Positions 7,572 to 20,005 of a DNA stretch of 64,000 bases are shown in pieces. The DNA lies in assembly GCF_003121895.1 (NCBI RefSeq), contig NZ_QEWW01000007.1, forward strand, positions 24,913 to 88,912. The letters run 5' to 3'. Made by a program: the position numbers and the translations under genes. This DNA comes from Ignatzschineria cameli. GTDB lineage: Bacteria > Pseudomonadota > Gammaproteobacteria > Cardiobacteriales > Wohlfahrtiimonadaceae. The notes under the pieces are model-generated. The model was not told the origin of the DNA, did not search any database, and saw only the letters and a program-made list of their open reading frames with translations. Numbering within the stretch: the stretch's first letter is position 1; each line of letters begins with the position of its first letter.

Positions 7572-10500
7572 CTATTTAGCTGCATTACGACGCTCTTGAT
7601 GATAGATAAGACCCGTTCCTGCAGGAATTAAGCGTCCCACAATAACGTTCTCTTTAAGACCACGGAGATGATCTTTCAAGCCGCGAATCGATGCATCTGT
7701 TAAGACACGTGTTGTCTCCTGGAACGATGCTGCTGAGATAAAGCTATCTGTTGCTAATGATGCTTTTGTGATACCAAGAAGAACAGGTTGATAAGTTGCT
7801 GGAACTTTACCTTCCGCTTCTAAGCGATCATTCTCTTCGAGAACAGAGACATACTCTGCCTGCTCACCCTTAATAAAGGAGCTATCATTCGCTTCAAGAA
7901 TCTCCACTTTACGGAGCATTTGACGAATAATAACTTCAATATGTTTATCAGAGATCTTAACCCCTTGGAGTCGATAAACGTCTTGAATCTCTTTTACTAA
8001 GTAAGCTGCAAGCTCTTTCACCCCTAAGAGACGAAGAATATCATGTGCGCTTAACTCACCATCAACAATGATCTCACCCTTCTCAACAGTCTCCCCTTCG
8101 AAGACGTTTACATGACGCCATTTAGGAATTAACTCTTCATGTGCAACACCGGCAGAGTCTGTGATAATCAGACGTTGTTTGCTCATTGTCTCACGACCAA
8201 AGCTCACAATACCAGTTGTCTCTGCAAGAATAGCCGCTTCCTTAGGACGACGCGCTTCAAAGAGGTCAGCTACTCGTGGAAGACCCCCGGTGATATCCCG
8301 TGTTTTTGAAGATTCTTGTGGAATACGTGCTAACGCATCCCCGATCGAGACAGCATCTCCATCATTTAGGTTAAGAATCGCACCAACAGGAAGTGTATAC
8401 ATCGCTGTTACATCTGTTCCTGGAATATTGAGCTCATTACCCGCCTCATCTACAACGTAGATTGATGGACGTTTACCACCAGTATTACGCTGCTTAGAGT
8501 CAAGAACGATCAAGTTTGAAAGTCCGGTAATATCATCTGTCTGTTTCTGAACGTTGATATTCTCTTCAAAATCAACAAACTTAATAAAGCCTGATACTTC
8601 AACGATAACAGGAATAGTATGCGGATCCCATGTTGCAACAACATCACCGATCTCAACACTACCACCTTCATCAACCACAATCGTTGCACCATAAGGCACT
8701 TTATAGCGCTCACGGTTACGACCAAATTCATCCATGATGATCAACTCACCCGAACGAGAGATCGATACAAGGTTATTATCCTTATTACGAACTGTCTTCA
8801 TGCGAACAAGCTTCAAGGTACCTTTTGTCTTCACTTGGACATTAGAGACCGCTGCCGATCCCGATGCCGCACCCCCGATATGGAACGTACGCATCGTTAA
8901 CTGTGTTCCAGGTTCCCCGATCGACTGAGCCGCAATAACACCGACTGCTTCACCAGGATTTACAAGGTGACCACGACCTAAGTCGCGACCATAACATTTT
9001 GCACACAATCCATAGCGATTCTCACAGGTGATAGGTGAACGAGCAATTAACTCATCAACACCTTTCTCATCAAGAAGATCTACTGCTGCTTCATCTAATA
9101 ATGTACCTGCTGGGAAAAGAATCTCATCCGTTCCTGGAATATAGACATCCTCTGCGACAACAAGTCCTAATACACGATCACGTAATGGTTCAACAATATC
9201 ACCACCTTCAACGATCGGAGTCATTAAGAGACCATCGGTTGTACCACAATCTTCATTAACGATAACTAAATCTTGTGCAACATCCACAAGACGACGCGTT
9301 AAGTAACCTGAGTTTGCTGTCTTCAATGCCGTATCTGCAAGACCTTTACGAGCACCATGCGTTGATACGAAGTACTGAAGAACGTCTAACCCTTCACGGA
9401 AGTTTGCCGTAATTGGTGTCTCGATGATTGAACCATCTGGTTTTGCCATCAATCCACGCATCCCCGCAAGCTGACGAATCTGCGCAGCACTACCACGCGC
9501 TCCTGAGTCAGCCATCATAAAAATTGAGTTAAATGAAGTCTGCTCAACTTTCTCGCCGGTCTTCTCATCAACAACTTCATCTTTACCAAGGTTATTCATC
9601 ATCGTCTTCGCAACTTCTTCATTGGTGCGTGACCAGATATCGATAACCTTGTTATAGCGCTCACCATTGGTCACTAAACCTTGTGAGTATTGCATCTGAA
9701 CTTCTTTTACTTCCGCTTCTGCACGCTCGATAATCTCCTGCTTCTGCGGTGGAATCACCATATCTTCATAGCTAATTGAAGATCCTGAACGCATCGCATA
9801 GTAGAAGCCGGTATACATCAATTTATCGGCAAAAATTACTGTATCTTTCAATCCTAAACGGCGATAACAGCTATTGATCAAGTTAGAGATTTCACGCTTA
9901 GTGAGCACCTTATCGATCAAGGAGAAAGGCAATCCTTCTGGAAGAAGATCTGTTAAGAGAATACGTCCTACTGTCGATTCAACGCGACGATAGGTTTCGC
10001 CCTCTTTAGCATCTTCAAACATTGAGATTGGGAGACGAACCGAAACTTTTGCATGAACATCAAGCTCTTTTAAGACATAAGCACGATGTACTTCTGCAGT
10101 ATCGGTAAAGACTCGACCTTCCCCTTTAGCATTGATTCGCTCACGAGTCATATAGTAGAGGCCTAAAACAACGTCCTGAGAAGGAACGATGATCGGCTCA
10201 CCATTTGCCGGTGAAAGAATGTTATTTGATGACATCATCAATGCACGTGCTTCTAATTGTGACTCAATTGAGAGTGGCACGTGAACCGCCATCTGGTCAC
10301 CGTCGAAGTCGGCGTTAAACGCAGTACAAACGAGAGGATGAAGCTGAATCGCTTTACCTTCAATTAAGACAGGTTCAAACGCTTGAATACCAAGTCTATG
10401 AAGGGTCGGCGCACGGTTAAGAAGGATTGGATGCTCAGTAATAACATGCTCTAAGATATCCCAAACTTCTGGTACTTCACGTTCAACCATTCGTTTTGCA

Positions 10501-11681
10501 GCTTTAATTGTTGTTGCAATACCGCGTTGAATCAATTGTGAGAAGATAAATGGCTTAAAGAGCTCTAATGCCATCTGCTTCGGTAAACCACACTGATGTA
10601 GACGAAGTGTTGGTCCTACTACGATGACCGAACGACCAGAGTAGTCAACACGCTTACCGAGCAAGTTTTGACGGAAACGACCCTGCTTACCTTTGATCAT
10701 ATCGGCAAGTGATTTCAATGGACGCTTATTCGCACCAGAGATTGCACGGCCACGACGACCATTATCAAGAAGGGAGTCTACAGACTCTTGAAGCATACGC
10801 TTCTCGTTACGAACAATAATATCGGGCGCTTCTAACTCAAGAAGACGCTGTAGACGATTGTTACGGTTAATCACACGACGATAGAGATCATTGAGATCCG
10901 ATGTCGCAAAACGTCCACCATCGAGTGGAACTAATGGACGTAGATCCGGCGGTAATACCGGTAAGTTTGTTAAGATCATCCACTCAGGACGGTTACCTGA
11001 AGCAATAAATGATTCAACTAATTTAAGGCGATTTGAGAGACGCTTAAATTTTGTTTCTGAACGAGTCTCTTGTAGCTCTTCACGAAGACGTGATGCTTCC
11101 TCTTCAAGATCGATCGCTTTTAGTAATTCTAAGATCGCTTCTGCACCCATTCGTGCATCAAACTCATCACCATACTCTTCAATCGCATCTAAGAACTCTT
11201 CATCAGTTAGAACTTGTCCATGCTCAAAAGGAGTCATACCAGGTTCAATAACTACAAATGATTCAAAGTAAAGGATTTTCTCAATATCACGAAGAGTCAT
11301 ATCAAGAAGAAGACCGATACGGCTCGGTAATGATTTAAGATACCAGATATGTGCCACCGGTGATGCAAGGCTGATATGCCCCATACGCTCACGACGAACA
11401 TTTGAGAGTGTTACTTCAACGCCACACTTCTCACACACAACACCGCGATGCTTAAGACGCTTATACTTTCCACATAAGCACTCATAATCTTTAACTGGCC
11501 CGAAAATTTTCGCACAGAAGAGACCATCACGCTCTGGTTTAAAGGTTCGATAGTTGATGGTTTCTGGTTTTTTAACTTCACCATAAGACCAACTAAGAAT
11601 TTTCTCTGGCGATGCTAAACCGATCTTGATCGCATCAAAGCCACCTTTATCTTCCGTCTTAAATAAATTTAATAAGTTCAT
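7572..11681 (-). CDS. rpoC: RNA polymerase subunit beta'
   Basis: Catalytic large subunit of RNA polymerase, 1,369 residues (E. coli 1,407). The N-terminal zinc ribbon [20 protein letters not shown] is near residue 70. The absolutely conserved NADFDGDQ, whose three Asp residues hold the catalytic magnesium, is near residue 458. The bridge-helix/trigger-loop region has [20 protein letters not shown], and a second zinc cluster with [13 protein letters not shown] follows near residue 890. It lies 66 bases downstream of rpoB with no terminator between them. Confidence 0.99.
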   Translation of the reverse strand: MNLLNLFKTEDKGGFDAIKIGLASPEKILSWSYGEVKKPETINYRTFKPERDGLFCAKIFGPVKDYECLCGKYKRLKHRGVVCEKCGVEVTLSNVRRERMGHISLASPVAHIWYLKSLPSRIGLLLDMTLRDIEKILYFESFVVIEPGMTPFEHGQVLTDEEFLDAIEEYGDEFDARMGAEAILELLKAIDLEEEASRLREELQETRSETKFKRLSNRLKLVESFIASGNRPEWMILTNLPVLPPDLRPLVPLDGGRFATSDLNDLYRRVINRNNRLQRLLELEAPDIIVRNEKRMLQESVDSLLDNGRRGRAISGANKRPLKSLADMIKGKQGRFRQNLLGKRVDYSGRSVIVVGPTLRLHQCGLPKQMALELFKPFIFSQLIQRGIATTIKAAKRMVEREVPEVWDILEHVITEHPILLNRAPTLHRLGIQAFEPVLIEGKAIQLHPLVCTAFNADFDGDQMAVHVPLSIESQLEARALMMSSNNILSPANGEPIIVPSQDVVLGLYYMTRERINAKGEGRVFTDTAEVHRAYVLKELDVHAKVSVRLPISMFEDAKEGETYRRVESTVGRILLTDLLPEGLPFSLIDKVLTKREISNLINSCYRRLGLKDTVIFADKLMYTGFYYAMRSGSSISYEDMVIPPQKQEIIERAEAEVKEVQMQYSQGLVTNGERYNKVIDIWSRTNEEVAKTMMNNLGKDEVVDEKTGEKVEQTSFNSIFMMADSGARGSAAQIRQLAGMRGLMAKPDGSIIETPITANFREGLDVLQYFVSTHGARKGLADTALKTANSGYLTRRLVDVAQDLVIVNEDCGTTDGLLMTPIVEGGDIVEPLRDRVLGLVVAEDVYIPGTDEILFPAGTLLDEAAVDLLDEKGVDELIARSPITCENRYGLCAKCYGRDLGRGHLVNPGEAVGVIAAQSIGEPGTQLTMRTFHIGGAASGSAAVSNVQVKTKGTLKLVRMKTVRNKDNNLVSISRSGELIIMDEFGRNRERYKVPYGATIVVDEGGSVEIGDVVATWDPHTIPVIVEVSGFIKFVDFEENINVQKQTDDITGLSNLIVLDSKQRNTGGKRPSIYVVDEAGNELNIPGTDVTAMYTLPVGAILNLNDGDAVSIGDALARIPQESSKTRDITGGLPRVADLFEARRPKEAAILAETTGIVSFGRETMSKQRLIITDSAGVAHEELIPKWRHVNVFEGETVEKGEIIVDGELSAHDILRLLGVKELAAYLVKEIQDVYRLQGVKISDKHIEVIIRQMLRKVEILEANDSSFIKGEQAEYVSVLEENDRLEAEGKVPATYQPVLLGITKASLATDSFISAASFQETTRVLTDASIRGLKDHLRGLKENVIVGRLIPAGTGLIYHQERRNAAK

Positions 11682-11747
11682 TCGTTATCTTCCAATGTAT
11701 ATTTAAAGAAATGTCTCTACGACGCAATCCTCGATAAGGGATGATGA

Positions 11748-14700
11748 TTACTCATCATCCTCATCATTGACTGTGTCAATATCGATACCTAGAGAACGGA
11801 TCTCTTTAATCAGTACGTTAAATGACTCAGGCATTCCTACTTCAATGCTATGCTCACCATTGACGATATTTTTATAGACCGCGGTACGGCCGGCAACATC
11901 ATCCGATTTTACTGTCAACATCTCTTGTAGAGTATAGGCAGCACCATATGCCTCAAGTGCCCACACCTCCATCTCTCCGAAACGCTGACCACCAAATTGA
12001 GCTTTACCCCCTAATGGCTGTTGCGTTACAAGTGAATAAGGTCCCGTTGAACGAGCATGCATCTTGTCATCCACTAAGTGGTTGAGCTTGAGCATATACA
12101 TAAATCCTACCGTAACAGGTCGATCAAATGCATCTCCGGTACGACCATCATAGAGTGTGATTTGACCAGACTCTGGTAGATCTGCAAGGCGAAGCATACG
12201 GCGCATCTCTTCTTCTGATGCCCCATCAAATACTGGGCTTGCCATCGGAACCCCTTTACGGAGGTTGCCACAAAGCTCTAAGATCTCATCATCACTGAAC
12301 TTATCAAGATCAACATTTTGAGCACTCTCATCTTTATTGTAGATCTCATCTAAGAAGCTGCGAAGCTCTTGGATCTGTGCATGGGATTTGAGCATCTTAT
12401 CGATCTTCAAACCTAAACCATGTGCCGCCCAACCTAAGTGAGTCTCAAGGATCTGCCCGATATTCATACGGGAAGGTACCCCAAGTGGGTTAAGACAGAT
12501 ATCTACAGGTGTTCCATCTTCCATATAAGGCATATCTTCTTCCGGAACAATCATGGAGATAACCCCTTTATTTCCGTGACGACCTGCCATTTTATCACCT
12601 GGCTGAATACGACGTTTAACCGCAAGGTAGACCTTAACCATCTTCAAGACGCCTGGTGCTAACTCATCTCCTTGGGTTAATTTTGCACGTAACTCTTCAA
12701 ATTTCTTATTCGATTCTTTACGTTGCTGATCTAAAAGCGCTTTCAATTTTACAAATTCTTCTGCAAGCTCTTCCGATTTCACTTTAAGATCGAGCCATTT
12801 TTCACGCTCAATTCCTTGAAGATACTCTTCAGTGATCTTATCGCCCGCCTTAATACCTTTATTGCCAGCAGCAACTTCAGCACCAATTAAGCTTTTACTA
12901 ACACGCTCGAAAAGGTCATCTTCAAGAATACGTAATTGGTCATTTAAGTCTTTACGAACACCACGTAATTCGCGGTCTTCAATCTCTTTTGCACGACTAT
13001 CTTTCTCAATACCATCACGCGTAAAGACACGAACATCGATAACGGTACCATCCATTCCGGAAGGAACACGAAGTGAGTTATCTTTTACATCAGAGGCTTT
13101 CTCACCAAAAATTGCACGGAGTAACTTCTCCTCAGGCGTTAAGGTTGTCTCCCCTTTCGGTGATACTTTACCAACTAAGATATCGCCTGATTTCACTTCA
13201 GCACCAATATAAGCAATACCTGCTTCATCAAGTTTTGAGAGTGCAGATTCAGAGACGTTAGGAATATCTGAGGTAATCTCTTCAGGTCCTAACTTTGTAT
13301 CACGAGCAACACAGGTTAACTCTTCGATATGAATCGTTGTAAAGCGTTCCTCTTTCACCACGCGCTCCGAGATTAAGATGGAGTCTTCGTAGTTGTAACC
13401 ATTCCATGGCATAAACGCCACTAACATATTTTGCCCTAACGCAAGCTCCCCTAGGTCAGTAGAAGGACCATCCGCTAAGATATCTTGGCGCGATACAATA
13501 TCCCCCTCTTTCACTAATACCTTTTGGTTAACACAAGTATTAGCATTAGAGCGCTGATATTTAGTGAGGTTATAGATATCAACCCCTGATTGTCCAACAA
13601 CCGTTTCATCATCATTGACGCGAATAATGATTCGAGTTGCATCGACATAATCGACAACACCACCACGTTTTGCCACCACACAGACGCCCGAGTCGCGCGC
13701 AACAATACGCTCCATTCCGGTACCTACAAGTGGCTTATCCGCATTGAGGGTTGGAACAGCTTGACGTTGCATGTTCGATCCCATGAGTGCACGGTTCGCG
13801 TCATCATGTTCCAGGAAGGGGATAAGTGCAGCAGCTACGGAAACAATCTGTTTTGGTGAGATATCGATATAGCTAATCTGCTCTTTTGTAAGAAGGGTAA
13901 ATTCCCCACCTGAACGAGCAGCGATTAACTCTTCAACGAAAGCACCATTTTCATCTAATTGCGCATTTGCCTGAGCGATACCATAATTAGCCTCTTCATA
14001 AGCTGAGAGGTAATCAACCTGATCGGTTACACGACCATCAACCACTTTACGATAAGGGGTCTCTAAGAAGCCATAGCTATTAGTACGAGCATAACTTGCA
14101 AGTGAGTTGATAAGACCGATGTTAGGTCCTTCAGGTGTTTCGATAGGACAGACGCGACCATAGTGAGTAACATGAACGTCACGAACTTCAAAGCCAGCAC
14201 GCTCACGAGTTAAACCACCAGGACCTAATGCAGAGATACGACGCTTATGAGTCACCTCAGACAATGGGTTGTTCTGGTCCATAAATTGCGATAATTGTGA
14301 AGATCCAAAGAACTCCTTAATTGCCGCACCAACAGGTTTCGCATTGATTAAATCGTGAGGTGTTAATCCTTCCGCTTCTGCTAAAAGAAGACGATCTTTA
14401 ACGGCTCTTTCGATACGAACTAAGCCGATACGGTAGACGTTTTCAACCATCTCACCAACAGAACGAATACGACGGTTTCCTAAATGGTCAACATCATCAA
14501 CCTGACCATGACCATTACGGATTGCAACTAGCTCTTTTAAGACATCTAAAATATCTTGATTAGAGAGTGTCCCTTCTCCAGTATCGGTATCACGGCCGAG
14601 GCGGCGATTAAACTTCATTCGACCTACAGCAGAGAGATCATAACGATCACTTGTGAAGAAGAGGCTAGCAAAGAGATTCTCTGCCGCTTCTTTTGTAGGT

Positions 14701-15878
14701 GGTTCGCCAGGACGCATCATTCGATAGATTTCGATCTGCGCTTCTAACTGACTTTTTGTTGTATCAGCACGTAAGGTATCTGAGATATAAGCACCGCAAT
14801 CAACATCATTCGTGAAGAGAACGGGGATCTCATTGATACCATATGCCACAAACTTCTCTAATGTCTCTGCAGTAATAACATCATTTGCTAATGCTAATAA
14901 TTCACCGGTCGACTCATCCATAATATCTTGCGATATTACTTTACCAACAAGATATTCAAATGGTACTTCTAACTCCTCAATTCCCGCCTCTTCAAGACGT
15001 TTAATATGGCGAGCAGTTACACGACGTCCCTTCTCAACTAAGACATCACCATCAAGAATAATGTCAAAAGCAGCCATCTCACCACGAAGACGAGCAGGAA
15101 CTAACTCAAGGAAGAGTTTCTTCCCTTTAATTAAGAATTTATTGGTCTCAAAAAACTCAGCTAAGATCTCAGCATCAGAAAGACCGAGTGCTTTTAAGAT
15201 AATGGTCGCATGGAGCTTTCTACGGCGATCGATACGAGCATAAACTAGATCTTTAGCATCAAATTCAAAATCCATCCAAGAACCACGATAAGGGATAATT
15301 CTTGCGGAGAAGAGTAATTTACCAGATGAGTGCCCTTTTCCTTTATCATGATCGAAGAAGACACCCGGTGAACGATGAAGCTGAGAGACAATTACTCGCT
15401 CAGTACCATTGATCACGAATGTTCCATTTTCAGTCATTAAAGGAATTTCACCTAAATAGACACCACCACGACCAAATTGATCGATATCCGCTTCACGGAT
15501 CTCTTTAATTTCGCCGGTTTCTAAATCAGAAATCTTTAAGCGCATCCCAATACGTAACGACGCTGCATAGGTCGTTCCGCGCATTTGGCATTCGCGAACA
15601 TCAAACTCAGGCTCACCAATATGGTAATCCACATACTCTAACGAGAGGCGGAAACCGTTAGAGGTCGCTGTTTTAGCTTTAATCGCTTCAATGGGGAAAA
15701 TCGACTTAAACGCAGCGTGTAATCCTTGATCTTTGCGCTCACGTCGAGGGGTATGCTCTTGCAAGAAATTCTCGTAAGAGTCAATCTGTGTCGCGAGAAG
15801 AAAGGGGACTTCTTGAACTTCAATCTGCTGTCCGAAGTCTTTACGGATGCGTTTTTTTTCTGTAAACGAATAGACCAT
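11748..15878 (-). CDS. rpoB: RNA polymerase subunit beta
   Basis: 1,376 residues (E. coli 1,342). The rifampicin pocket [17 protein letters not shown] followed by [14 protein letters not shown] is of the usual susceptible type: the residues equivalent to Gln513, Asp516, His526, Arg529, Ser531 and Leu533 of E. coli are all present. Other conserved blocks include [28 protein letters not shown], and [13 protein letters not shown] with the [12 protein letters not shown] signature near the C-terminus. The protein ends in an acidic VNDEDDE tail. Transcribed with rplL upstream and rpoC downstream. Confidence 0.99.
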   Translation of the reverse strand: MVYSFTEKKRIRKDFGQQIEVQEVPFLLATQIDSYENFLQEHTPRRERKDQGLHAAFKSIFPIEAIKAKTATSNGFRLSLEYVDYHIGEPEFDVRECQMRGTTYAASLRIGMRLKISDLETGEIKEIREADIDQFGRGGVYLGEIPLMTENGTFVINGTERVIVSQLHRSPGVFFDHDKGKGHSSGKLLFSARIIPYRGSWMDFEFDAKDLVYARIDRRRKLHATIILKALGLSDAEILAEFFETNKFLIKGKKLFLELVPARLRGEMAAFDIILDGDVLVEKGRRVTARHIKRLEEAGIEELEVPFEYLVGKVISQDIMDESTGELLALANDVITAETLEKFVAYGINEIPVLFTNDVDCGAYISDTLRADTTKSQLEAQIEIYRMMRPGEPPTKEAAENLFASLFFTSDRYDLSAVGRMKFNRRLGRDTDTGEGTLSNQDILDVLKELVAIRNGHGQVDDVDHLGNRRIRSVGEMVENVYRIGLVRIERAVKDRLLLAEAEGLTPHDLINAKPVGAAIKEFFGSSQLSQFMDQNNPLSEVTHKRRISALGPGGLTRERAGFEVRDVHVTHYGRVCPIETPEGPNIGLINSLASYARTNSYGFLETPYRKVVDGRVTDQVDYLSAYEEANYGIAQANAQLDENGAFVEELIAARSGGEFTLLTKEQISYIDISPKQIVSVAAALIPFLEHDDANRALMGSNMQRQAVPTLNADKPLVGTGMERIVARDSGVCVVAKRGGVVDYVDATRIIIRVNDDETVVGQSGVDIYNLTKYQRSNANTCVNQKVLVKEGDIVSRQDILADGPSTDLGELALGQNMLVAFMPWNGYNYEDSILISERVVKEERFTTIHIEELTCVARDTKLGPEEITSDIPNVSESALSKLDEAGIAYIGAEVKSGDILVGKVSPKGETTLTPEEKLLRAIFGEKASDVKDNSLRVPSGMDGTVIDVRVFTRDGIEKDSRAKEIEDRELRGVRKDLNDQLRILEDDLFERVSKSLIGAEVAAGNKGIKAGDKITEEYLQGIEREKWLDLKVKSEELAEEFVKLKALLDQQRKESNKKFEELRAKLTQGDELAPGVLKMVKVYLAVKRRIQPGDKMAGRHGNKGVISMIVPEEDMPYMEDGTPVDICLNPLGVPSRMNIGQILETHLGWAAHGLGLKIDKMLKSHAQIQELRSFLDEIYNKDESAQNVDLDKFSDDEILELCGNLRKGVPMASPVFDGASEEEMRRMLRLADLPESGQITLYDGRTGDAFDRPVTVGFMYMLKLNHLVDDKMHARSTGPYSLVTQQPLGGKAQFGGQRFGEMEVWALEAYGAAYTLQEMLTVKSDDVAGRTAVYKNIVNGEHSIEVGMPESFNVLIKEIRSLGIDIDTVNDEDDE

Positions 15879-15979
15879 GCAATGTATTCCTCATGAGATG
15901 GGGAGTGTAAACATATAAATTAATCCTTTGGCCAAAAGGCCTAATTTATACGCTTGAAAAATATTTTTTAGAAGCTAGT

Positions 15980-16007
15980 AAAGGCTAGAGTCGTAACCCT
16001 AGCCTTT
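15980..16007 (-). promoter_or_regulatory. rplL-rpoB intergenic hairpin
   Basis: AAAGGCTAG pairs with CTAGCCTTT around a ten-base loop, in the 205-base gap between rplL and rpoB. In E. coli this gap carries an attenuator and an RNase III site that make L7/L12 more abundant than RNA polymerase. The minus-strand tail is not T-rich, so processing or partial termination is the likely role by analogy. A second inverted repeat, TCAGGC/GCCTGA, spans 16046-16085 at the end of rplL. Confidence 0.5.
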
Positions 16008-16083
16008 ATGTTTCATTCTCAATTAAAAGAGTACCTGTTAATATCAGGCAGATAATTGTACATCTCTTTTAATTATAGCCTGA

Positions 16084-16455
16084 TTATTTAAGTTCAACAG
16101 TTGCGCCCGCTTCTTCAAGCTCAGCTTTGATCTTATCTGCTTCTTCTTTAGATACTTGCTCTTTAACTGTTGCAGGTGCACCTTCAACGAGTGCTTTAGC
16201 ATCACCAAGACCAAGACCTGTGATACCACGTACCACTTTGATCACGTTGATTTTCTTGTCGCCGACAGCTGTCATTACAACATCAAACTCAGTTTGAGCT
16301 TCTGCTGCTGCGCCAGCATCACCTGCAGGACCAGCTGCTACTGCAACTGCTGCTGTAACGCCAAATTTTTCTTCGATTGCAGAGATTAATTCCATAACTT
16401 CTGCGGTTTTCATCTCTTCAATTGCATTAAGGATATCTTCGTGTGAGATTGCCAT
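16084..16455 (-). CDS. rplL: 50S ribosomal protein L7/L12
   Basis: Stalk protein that recruits translation GTPases. 123 residues. The N-terminal dimerisation domain [27 protein letters not shown] is followed by an alanine-rich hinge (about residues 37-52) and the C-terminal domain with [27 protein letters not shown], the factor-binding face. An AGGAG precedes the ATG. Follows rplJ by 73 bases. Confidence 0.98.
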   Translation of the reverse strand: MAISHEDILNAIEEMKTAEVMELISAIEEKFGVTAAVAVAAGPAGDAGAAAEAQTEFDVVMTAVGDKKINVIKVVRGITGLGLGDAKALVEGAPATVKEQVSKEEADKIKAELEEAGATVELK

Positions 16456-16528
16456 AATATAACTCCTAAAATTATCTTAAAATTTTGATTAGTTAACGAT
16501 TCTAAATTAAGAATTGTTAGCAGAGCGA

Positions 16529-17038
16529 TTAAGCTGCTTCTGCTTCTTTCTTGTCTCTTACAGAAGCTAAAGTTGCTGCAAGTTTCTGAACTGGTGCTTT
16601 CAATACTGCTAAGAACATTGAAATCGCTTCTTCCTTCGTTGGGAGTGACGCGATTGCTTTCAGTGCAGAACCATCATGGACTTCACCATCATGGGCAATT
16701 GCTTTAACGACTAACTTCTCATTCTCTTTTTCCTTAAGGAAATTGTGAATAACACGTGCTCCGGCAACAGGATCTTCCTCGTTCATAGAGAAAGCCATGA
16801 TGATCGGACCAACAAGACTTGGGATTGCATTTTCAAATTGAGTATCTTTCAATGCAAGTCTTGCTAATGTATTTTTCACAACACGGATATCAACATCAGC
16901 TGATCTTGCCGCATTACGAAGAGATGTAATCTGAGCTACCGTAAGCCCGTGGTATTCGGAAAGAACTAGAGAGTGTGCATTATTTGCTAACCCACTAACC
17001 TCTTCCACCACTACTTGTTTACTTTGCAAAGAACTCAT
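16529..17038 (-). CDS. rplJ: 50S ribosomal protein L10
   Basis: Base of the ribosomal stalk; binds 23S rRNA and carries the L7/L12 dimers on its C-terminal helix. 169 residues. The N-terminal VVEEVSGLANNAHSLVLSEYHGLTV and VKNTLARLAL blocks are typical. With L12 it represses its own mRNA in other bacteria by binding the leader, and a structured leader is present here. Confidence 0.97.
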   Translation of the reverse strand: MSSLQSKQVVVEEVSGLANNAHSLVLSEYHGLTVAQITSLRNAARSADVDIRVVKNTLARLALKDTQFENAIPSLVGPIIMAFSMNEEDPVAGARVIHNFLKEKENEKLVVKAIAHDGEVHDGSALKAIASLPTKEEAISMFLAVLKAPVQKLAATLASVRDKKEAEAA

Positions 17039-17345
17039 TTTTCACCTTTACATATTTCGGTAATTACTTACCTGTTACAACACCCAAACAATGACGTTTG
17101 GCCCTACGGTAACCCTAATCTAGAACCACCGTCTACGTAGACCATCTTCATTGAGTTAAAGGATCAATCCTTTAACTCAACTTTGACAATTAAACCCTAA
17201 GGGAATCTACGGTCTTCGACTCACCTTTAATTTAGGCTAACACTTCATAACAACCTTGTGGATATATCTTGTGGATAAATTTTTAAGATAATTATGATAA
17301 CTGTTATTCAAAATTAAAAGATAAGTTCACATTCTTTATCTTAAA
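17039..17345 (-). promoter_or_regulatory. rplJ leader, putative L10 autoregulatory element
   Basis: The 307 bases between rplA and rplJ hold no gene but much RNA structure on the minus strand. The clearest element is a 13-bp perfect stem with a four-base loop at 17151-17180. Flanking it are repeated ACCGTAG/CTACGG stretches that can pair with one another. In gammaproteobacteria this site carries the L10 leader, to which the L10-L12 complex binds to repress translation. Position and structure fit, but I did not match it to the RNA family model. Confidence 0.6.
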
Positions 17346-18035
17346 TTATACTGATGCTAAATCAACAGTAATACCAGGACCCATAGTCGTTGATACTGTT
17401 AATTTTTTAAGATAGACACCTTTTGCTGAAGCTGGCTTTAAGCGAGTCAACTCTGCGATAAGCGCTTTAAGGTTTTCTCTGATTGCATTCGCATCAAAGT
17501 TCACTTTACCAATTGCAGCGTGGATGATCCCTGCTTTATCAGTACGGAAACGAACTTGACCTGATTTTGCATTTTTAACTGCAGTAACCACGTCTGGCGT
17601 TACAGTTCCTACGCGAGGGTTAGGCATAAGGCCTCTTGGACCTAAGATTTGACCTAATTGACCTACAACACGCATTGCATCTGGAGTTGCGATAACTACA
17701 TCATAGTTAAGATCGCCACCTTTCATGCTTTCAGCGAGGTCTTCAAAACCAACAACATCCGCGCCCGCTTCTTTAGCAGCCTCTGCGTTTGCACCTTGTG
17801 CAAATACAGCAACGCGAACATCTTTACCTGTTCCATTAGGCATTACCGTCGCACCACGAACAACTTGGTCCGATTTACGAGGATCAACACCTAAGTTAAT
17901 AGCAACTTCGAATGACTCTTCAAATTTTGCAGCTGGAACTTTTTTAAGAGTCTCTACCGCTTCTTCAAGGGTATAAACTTTTTCAGAATCAACTAACTCT
18001 AAAATTGCTTTTTTCTTTTTAGTTAACTTCGCCAT
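17346..18035 (-). CDS. rplA: 50S ribosomal protein L1
   Basis: 229 residues from the ATG at 18035, chosen because MAKLTKKKK begins there, GGAGGG lies 10 bases upstream, and it is one base from the rplK stop; an upstream ATG at 18074 would overlap rplK. The signature [24 protein letters not shown] is near residue 155. L1 forms the mobile E-site stalk and represses the L11 operon mRNA in E. coli. Confidence 0.97.
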   Translation of the reverse strand: MAKLTKKKKAILELVDSEKVYTLEEAVETLKKVPAAKFEESFEVAINLGVDPRKSDQVVRGATVMPNGTGKDVRVAVFAQGANAEAAKEAGADVVGFEDLAESMKGGDLNYDVVIATPDAMRVVGQLGQILGPRGLMPNPRVGTVTPDVVTAVKNAKSGQVRFRTDKAGIIHAAIGKVNFDANAIRENLKALIAELTRLKPASAKGVYLKKLTVSTTMGPGITVDLASV

Positions 18036-18036
18036 C

Positions 18037-18468
18037 TTACACACCCTCCACTTCGATACCCATTGAGCGTGCACTTCCTGCGATGATTTTCACTGCAGCG
18101 TCTAAGTCTGCTGAAGTTAAATCTGGCTCTTTAGTCTTCGCAATCTCTTCTAATTGCGCACGAGTCACTTTACCGACTTTTTGCGTATTAGGTTTTGGAC
18201 TACCTGATTTGATACCTGCCGCTTTCTTTAAAAGATATGCTGCTGGTGGAGTTTTTGTGATAAATGTGAATGAACGGTCATTATAGACTGTAATCACAAC
18301 AGGAATCGGCATACCGGGTTCCATCTGTTGTGTTGCAGCGTTAAACGCCTTACAGAATTCCATAATATTCACACCGTGCTGACCTAACGCCGGACCAATT
18401 GGTGGCGATGGGTTCGCTTTCCCTGCAGCTACTTGCAGGTTAATATAAGACATTACTTTCTTTGCCAT
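18037..18468 (-). CDS. rplK: 50S ribosomal protein L11
   Basis: 143 residues. The N-terminal proline-rich switch [28 protein letters not shown] and the RNA-binding C-terminal domain with [28 protein letters not shown] are canonical. It binds the GTPase-associated region of 23S rRNA. Translationally coupled to rplA. Confidence 0.98.
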   Translation of the reverse strand: MAKKVMSYINLQVAAGKANPSPPIGPALGQHGVNIMEFCKAFNAATQQMEPGMPIPVVITVYNDRSFTFITKTPPAAYLLKKAAGIKSGSPKPNTQKVGKVTRAQLEEIAKTKEPDLTSADLDAAVKIIAGSARSMGIEVEGV

Positions 18469-18702
18469 TTGGCGATACTCCTAATAGTATGGGTCAAACG
18501 CTTTCCAGCTCCCCAAGTTTTAAAAGACTCGGTATTGTAACACCCTTTCAGAAAGAGCACAACCTTTAATCTTGTAAAGTATTCCCCGCTGTCATCCTAA
18601 CATCACTAAAATCACATTCCCATTGGACCCACAGAACAAGAGAGCAAACGGAGATAGCATTAAAGATAGTATTAGAAATAGCCTTAAAGATAGAAATAGA
18701 AA

Positions 18703-18752
18703 AGAGCGTTAAAATCAAGAAATTACAATTAACACCTTGACTTCAACGCTCT
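18703..18752 (-). terminator. Probable terminator between nusG and rplK
   Basis: A long 17-base inverted repeat (AGAGCGTT.AA.TCAAG, with two G-U pairs on the minus strand) with a 16-base loop, followed on the minus strand by TTTTCTATTT. It lies about 90 bases beyond the nusG stop, within a 375-base gap (18469-18843). It separates secE-nusG from the L11 operon, which must then have its own promoter; I could not place that promoter with confidence. Confidence 0.7.
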
Positions 18753-18843
18753 CCTAAAGCTTTCACTTTTTATTCAATTTTCGCGATAACTTCCGCCTAC
18801 CCTTCTTTCATCAGAAATGAAACGATAGGTTAACTTTTAGCGA

Positions 18844-19371
18844 CTAGATCTTCTCAACTTGGCTAAACTCTAAATCAACCGGAGTTGCTCGACCAAAGAT
18901 CATAACAGAGACTTTAATACGCCCTTTATCAGAGTCTACCTCTGTAACGGTACCATTAAACTCATTGAAAGGTCCATCAATAACACGAACCTCTTCACCA
19001 ATCTCATAGAGAACCTTCAATCTTGGCCCCTCTTCTGCCTGAGCAATACGATTTAAGATCTGATTTGCTTCACGCTCAGAGATCGGGCTAGGACGGTCAC
19101 TCTTACCACCAACGAATCCAATGACACGAGGAACACTATTAACTAAGTGCCAAACCTCTTCATCCATATCCGCCTGCACAAGCACATATCCTGGGAAGAA
19201 TTTACGCTCGCTCTTACGGCGTTTACCATCTTTAACTTCTACGACCTCTTCGGTCGGCACTAAGATCTCGCCAAATTTCGACTCAAGACCTTCTCTTGCA
19301 ATATATTCATGCAGTGCACGAACTACCTGTCCTTCGTACCCAGAATAAGCCTGTATCACATACCAATGCAT
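18844..19371 (-). CDS. nusG: Transcription termination/antitermination protein NusG
   Basis: 175 residues. NGN domain [20 protein letters not shown] with [18 protein letters not shown], then the C-terminal KOW domain with [19 protein letters not shown]. NusG binds the RNA polymerase clamp, suppresses pausing and links to Rho or S10. Follows secE by 9 bases. Confidence 0.98.
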   Translation of the reverse strand: MHWYVIQAYSGYEGQVVRALHEYIAREGLESKFGEILVPTEEVVEVKDGKRRKSERKFFPGYVLVQADMDEEVWHLVNSVPRVIGFVGGKSDRPSPISEREANQILNRIAQAEEGPRLKVLYEIGEEVRVIDGPFNEFNGTVTEVDSDKGRIKVSVMIFGRATPVDLEFSQVEKI

Positions 19372-19380
19372 CTTTCTCTC

Positions 19381-19809
19381 CTACGAAAATGACAATATAA
19401 ATGAGATGATGTTTTTAATAATAAAATCAACAAACATCAAAAAGAGTAGCGTTATCACCATGACTACAATCACAAGAAGTGTCATTTTACGAGTTTCATC
19501 CATCGTTGGCCACACTACGCGACGCAACTCCATACGAGACTCTTTAAAAAAGACGATTAAATTCTTTCCCGTCGGAGAGGTGAAGAAGATTCCGACACCA
19601 ACCACTAATCCTGCGATCAGCGCACCAAAAGAGTAGAGCATATTAACGCCCTCAAAGTAGTAATAGACAAAGATCCCTGCCAATACCACTAATACCGCAA
19701 GCCAGACTAAACCTTTACTACTCTTAACTTCTTGCCCTTTAGTTTGTGAGGCTCTCTTTGCAACTGCGGGTTGCTCATTCACCTTTACAGGCTTTTTCTT
19801 TGTTTTCAT
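19381..19809 (-). CDS. secE: Preprotein translocase subunit SecE
   Basis: Essential SecYEG subunit. Three membrane helices are visible (about residues 35-52, 57-75 and 110-140), as in enterobacterial SecE. The conserved cytoplasmic stretch EL(R)RVVWPTMDETRKMTLLVIV lies before the last helix. The start is uncertain: ATG at 19809 (142 residues) has a weak GAGAAG upstream; a second in-frame ATG at 19824 adds five residues and has no visible SD. Confidence 0.93.
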   Translation of the reverse strand: MKTKKKPVKVNEQPAVAKRASQTKGQEVKSSKGLVWLAVLVVLAGIFVYYYFEGVNMLYSFGALIAGLVVGVGIFFTSPTGKNLIVFFKESRMELRRVVWPTMDETRKMTLLVIVVMVITLLFLMFVDFIIKNIISFILSFS

Positions 19810-19875
19810 CTTATTACTTCTCATTCATGCACATTAAACCGGCATTATACTAGATAATTTTGATTAGATAAAATA

Positions 19876-19905
19876 AAAGCAGTCAGAAACAAAACTGACT
19901 GCTTT
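19876..19905 (-). terminator. Hairpin terminator between tRNA-Trp and secE
   Basis: A perfect 11-bp stem AAAGCAGTCAG/CTGACTGCTTT with an eight-base loop; the minus-strand tail is TATTTTATC. It may end most tuf/tRNA-Trp transcripts and reduce read-through into secE-nusG. Confidence 0.7.
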
Positions 19906-19911
19906 ATATTT

Positions 19912-19987
19912 TGGCGGGCCAAGAAGGAATCGAACCCTCAACCTACGGTTTTGGAGACCGTCGCTCTGCCAATTGAGCTATTGACCC
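19912..19987 (-). tRNA. tRNA-Trp (CCA)
   Basis: Full cloverleaf on the minus strand: acceptor GGGTCAA/TTGGCCC, D arm with AATTGGCAGA, anticodon loop CTCCAAA giving CCA, T arm with GGTTCGATTCC, and encoded 3' CCA. Lies between tuf and secE, a common gammaproteobacterial arrangement. Confidence 0.97.
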
Positions 19988-20005
19988 AAATACTGCTAGC
20001 AGTAA

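Noticed and set aside
10891..11271. Plus-strand reading frame inside rpoC
   Set aside because: Antisense shadow of a conserved gene, with no SD and low-complexity serine/arginine product. The same holds for the other frames opposite rpoB, rpoC, mfd and comM.
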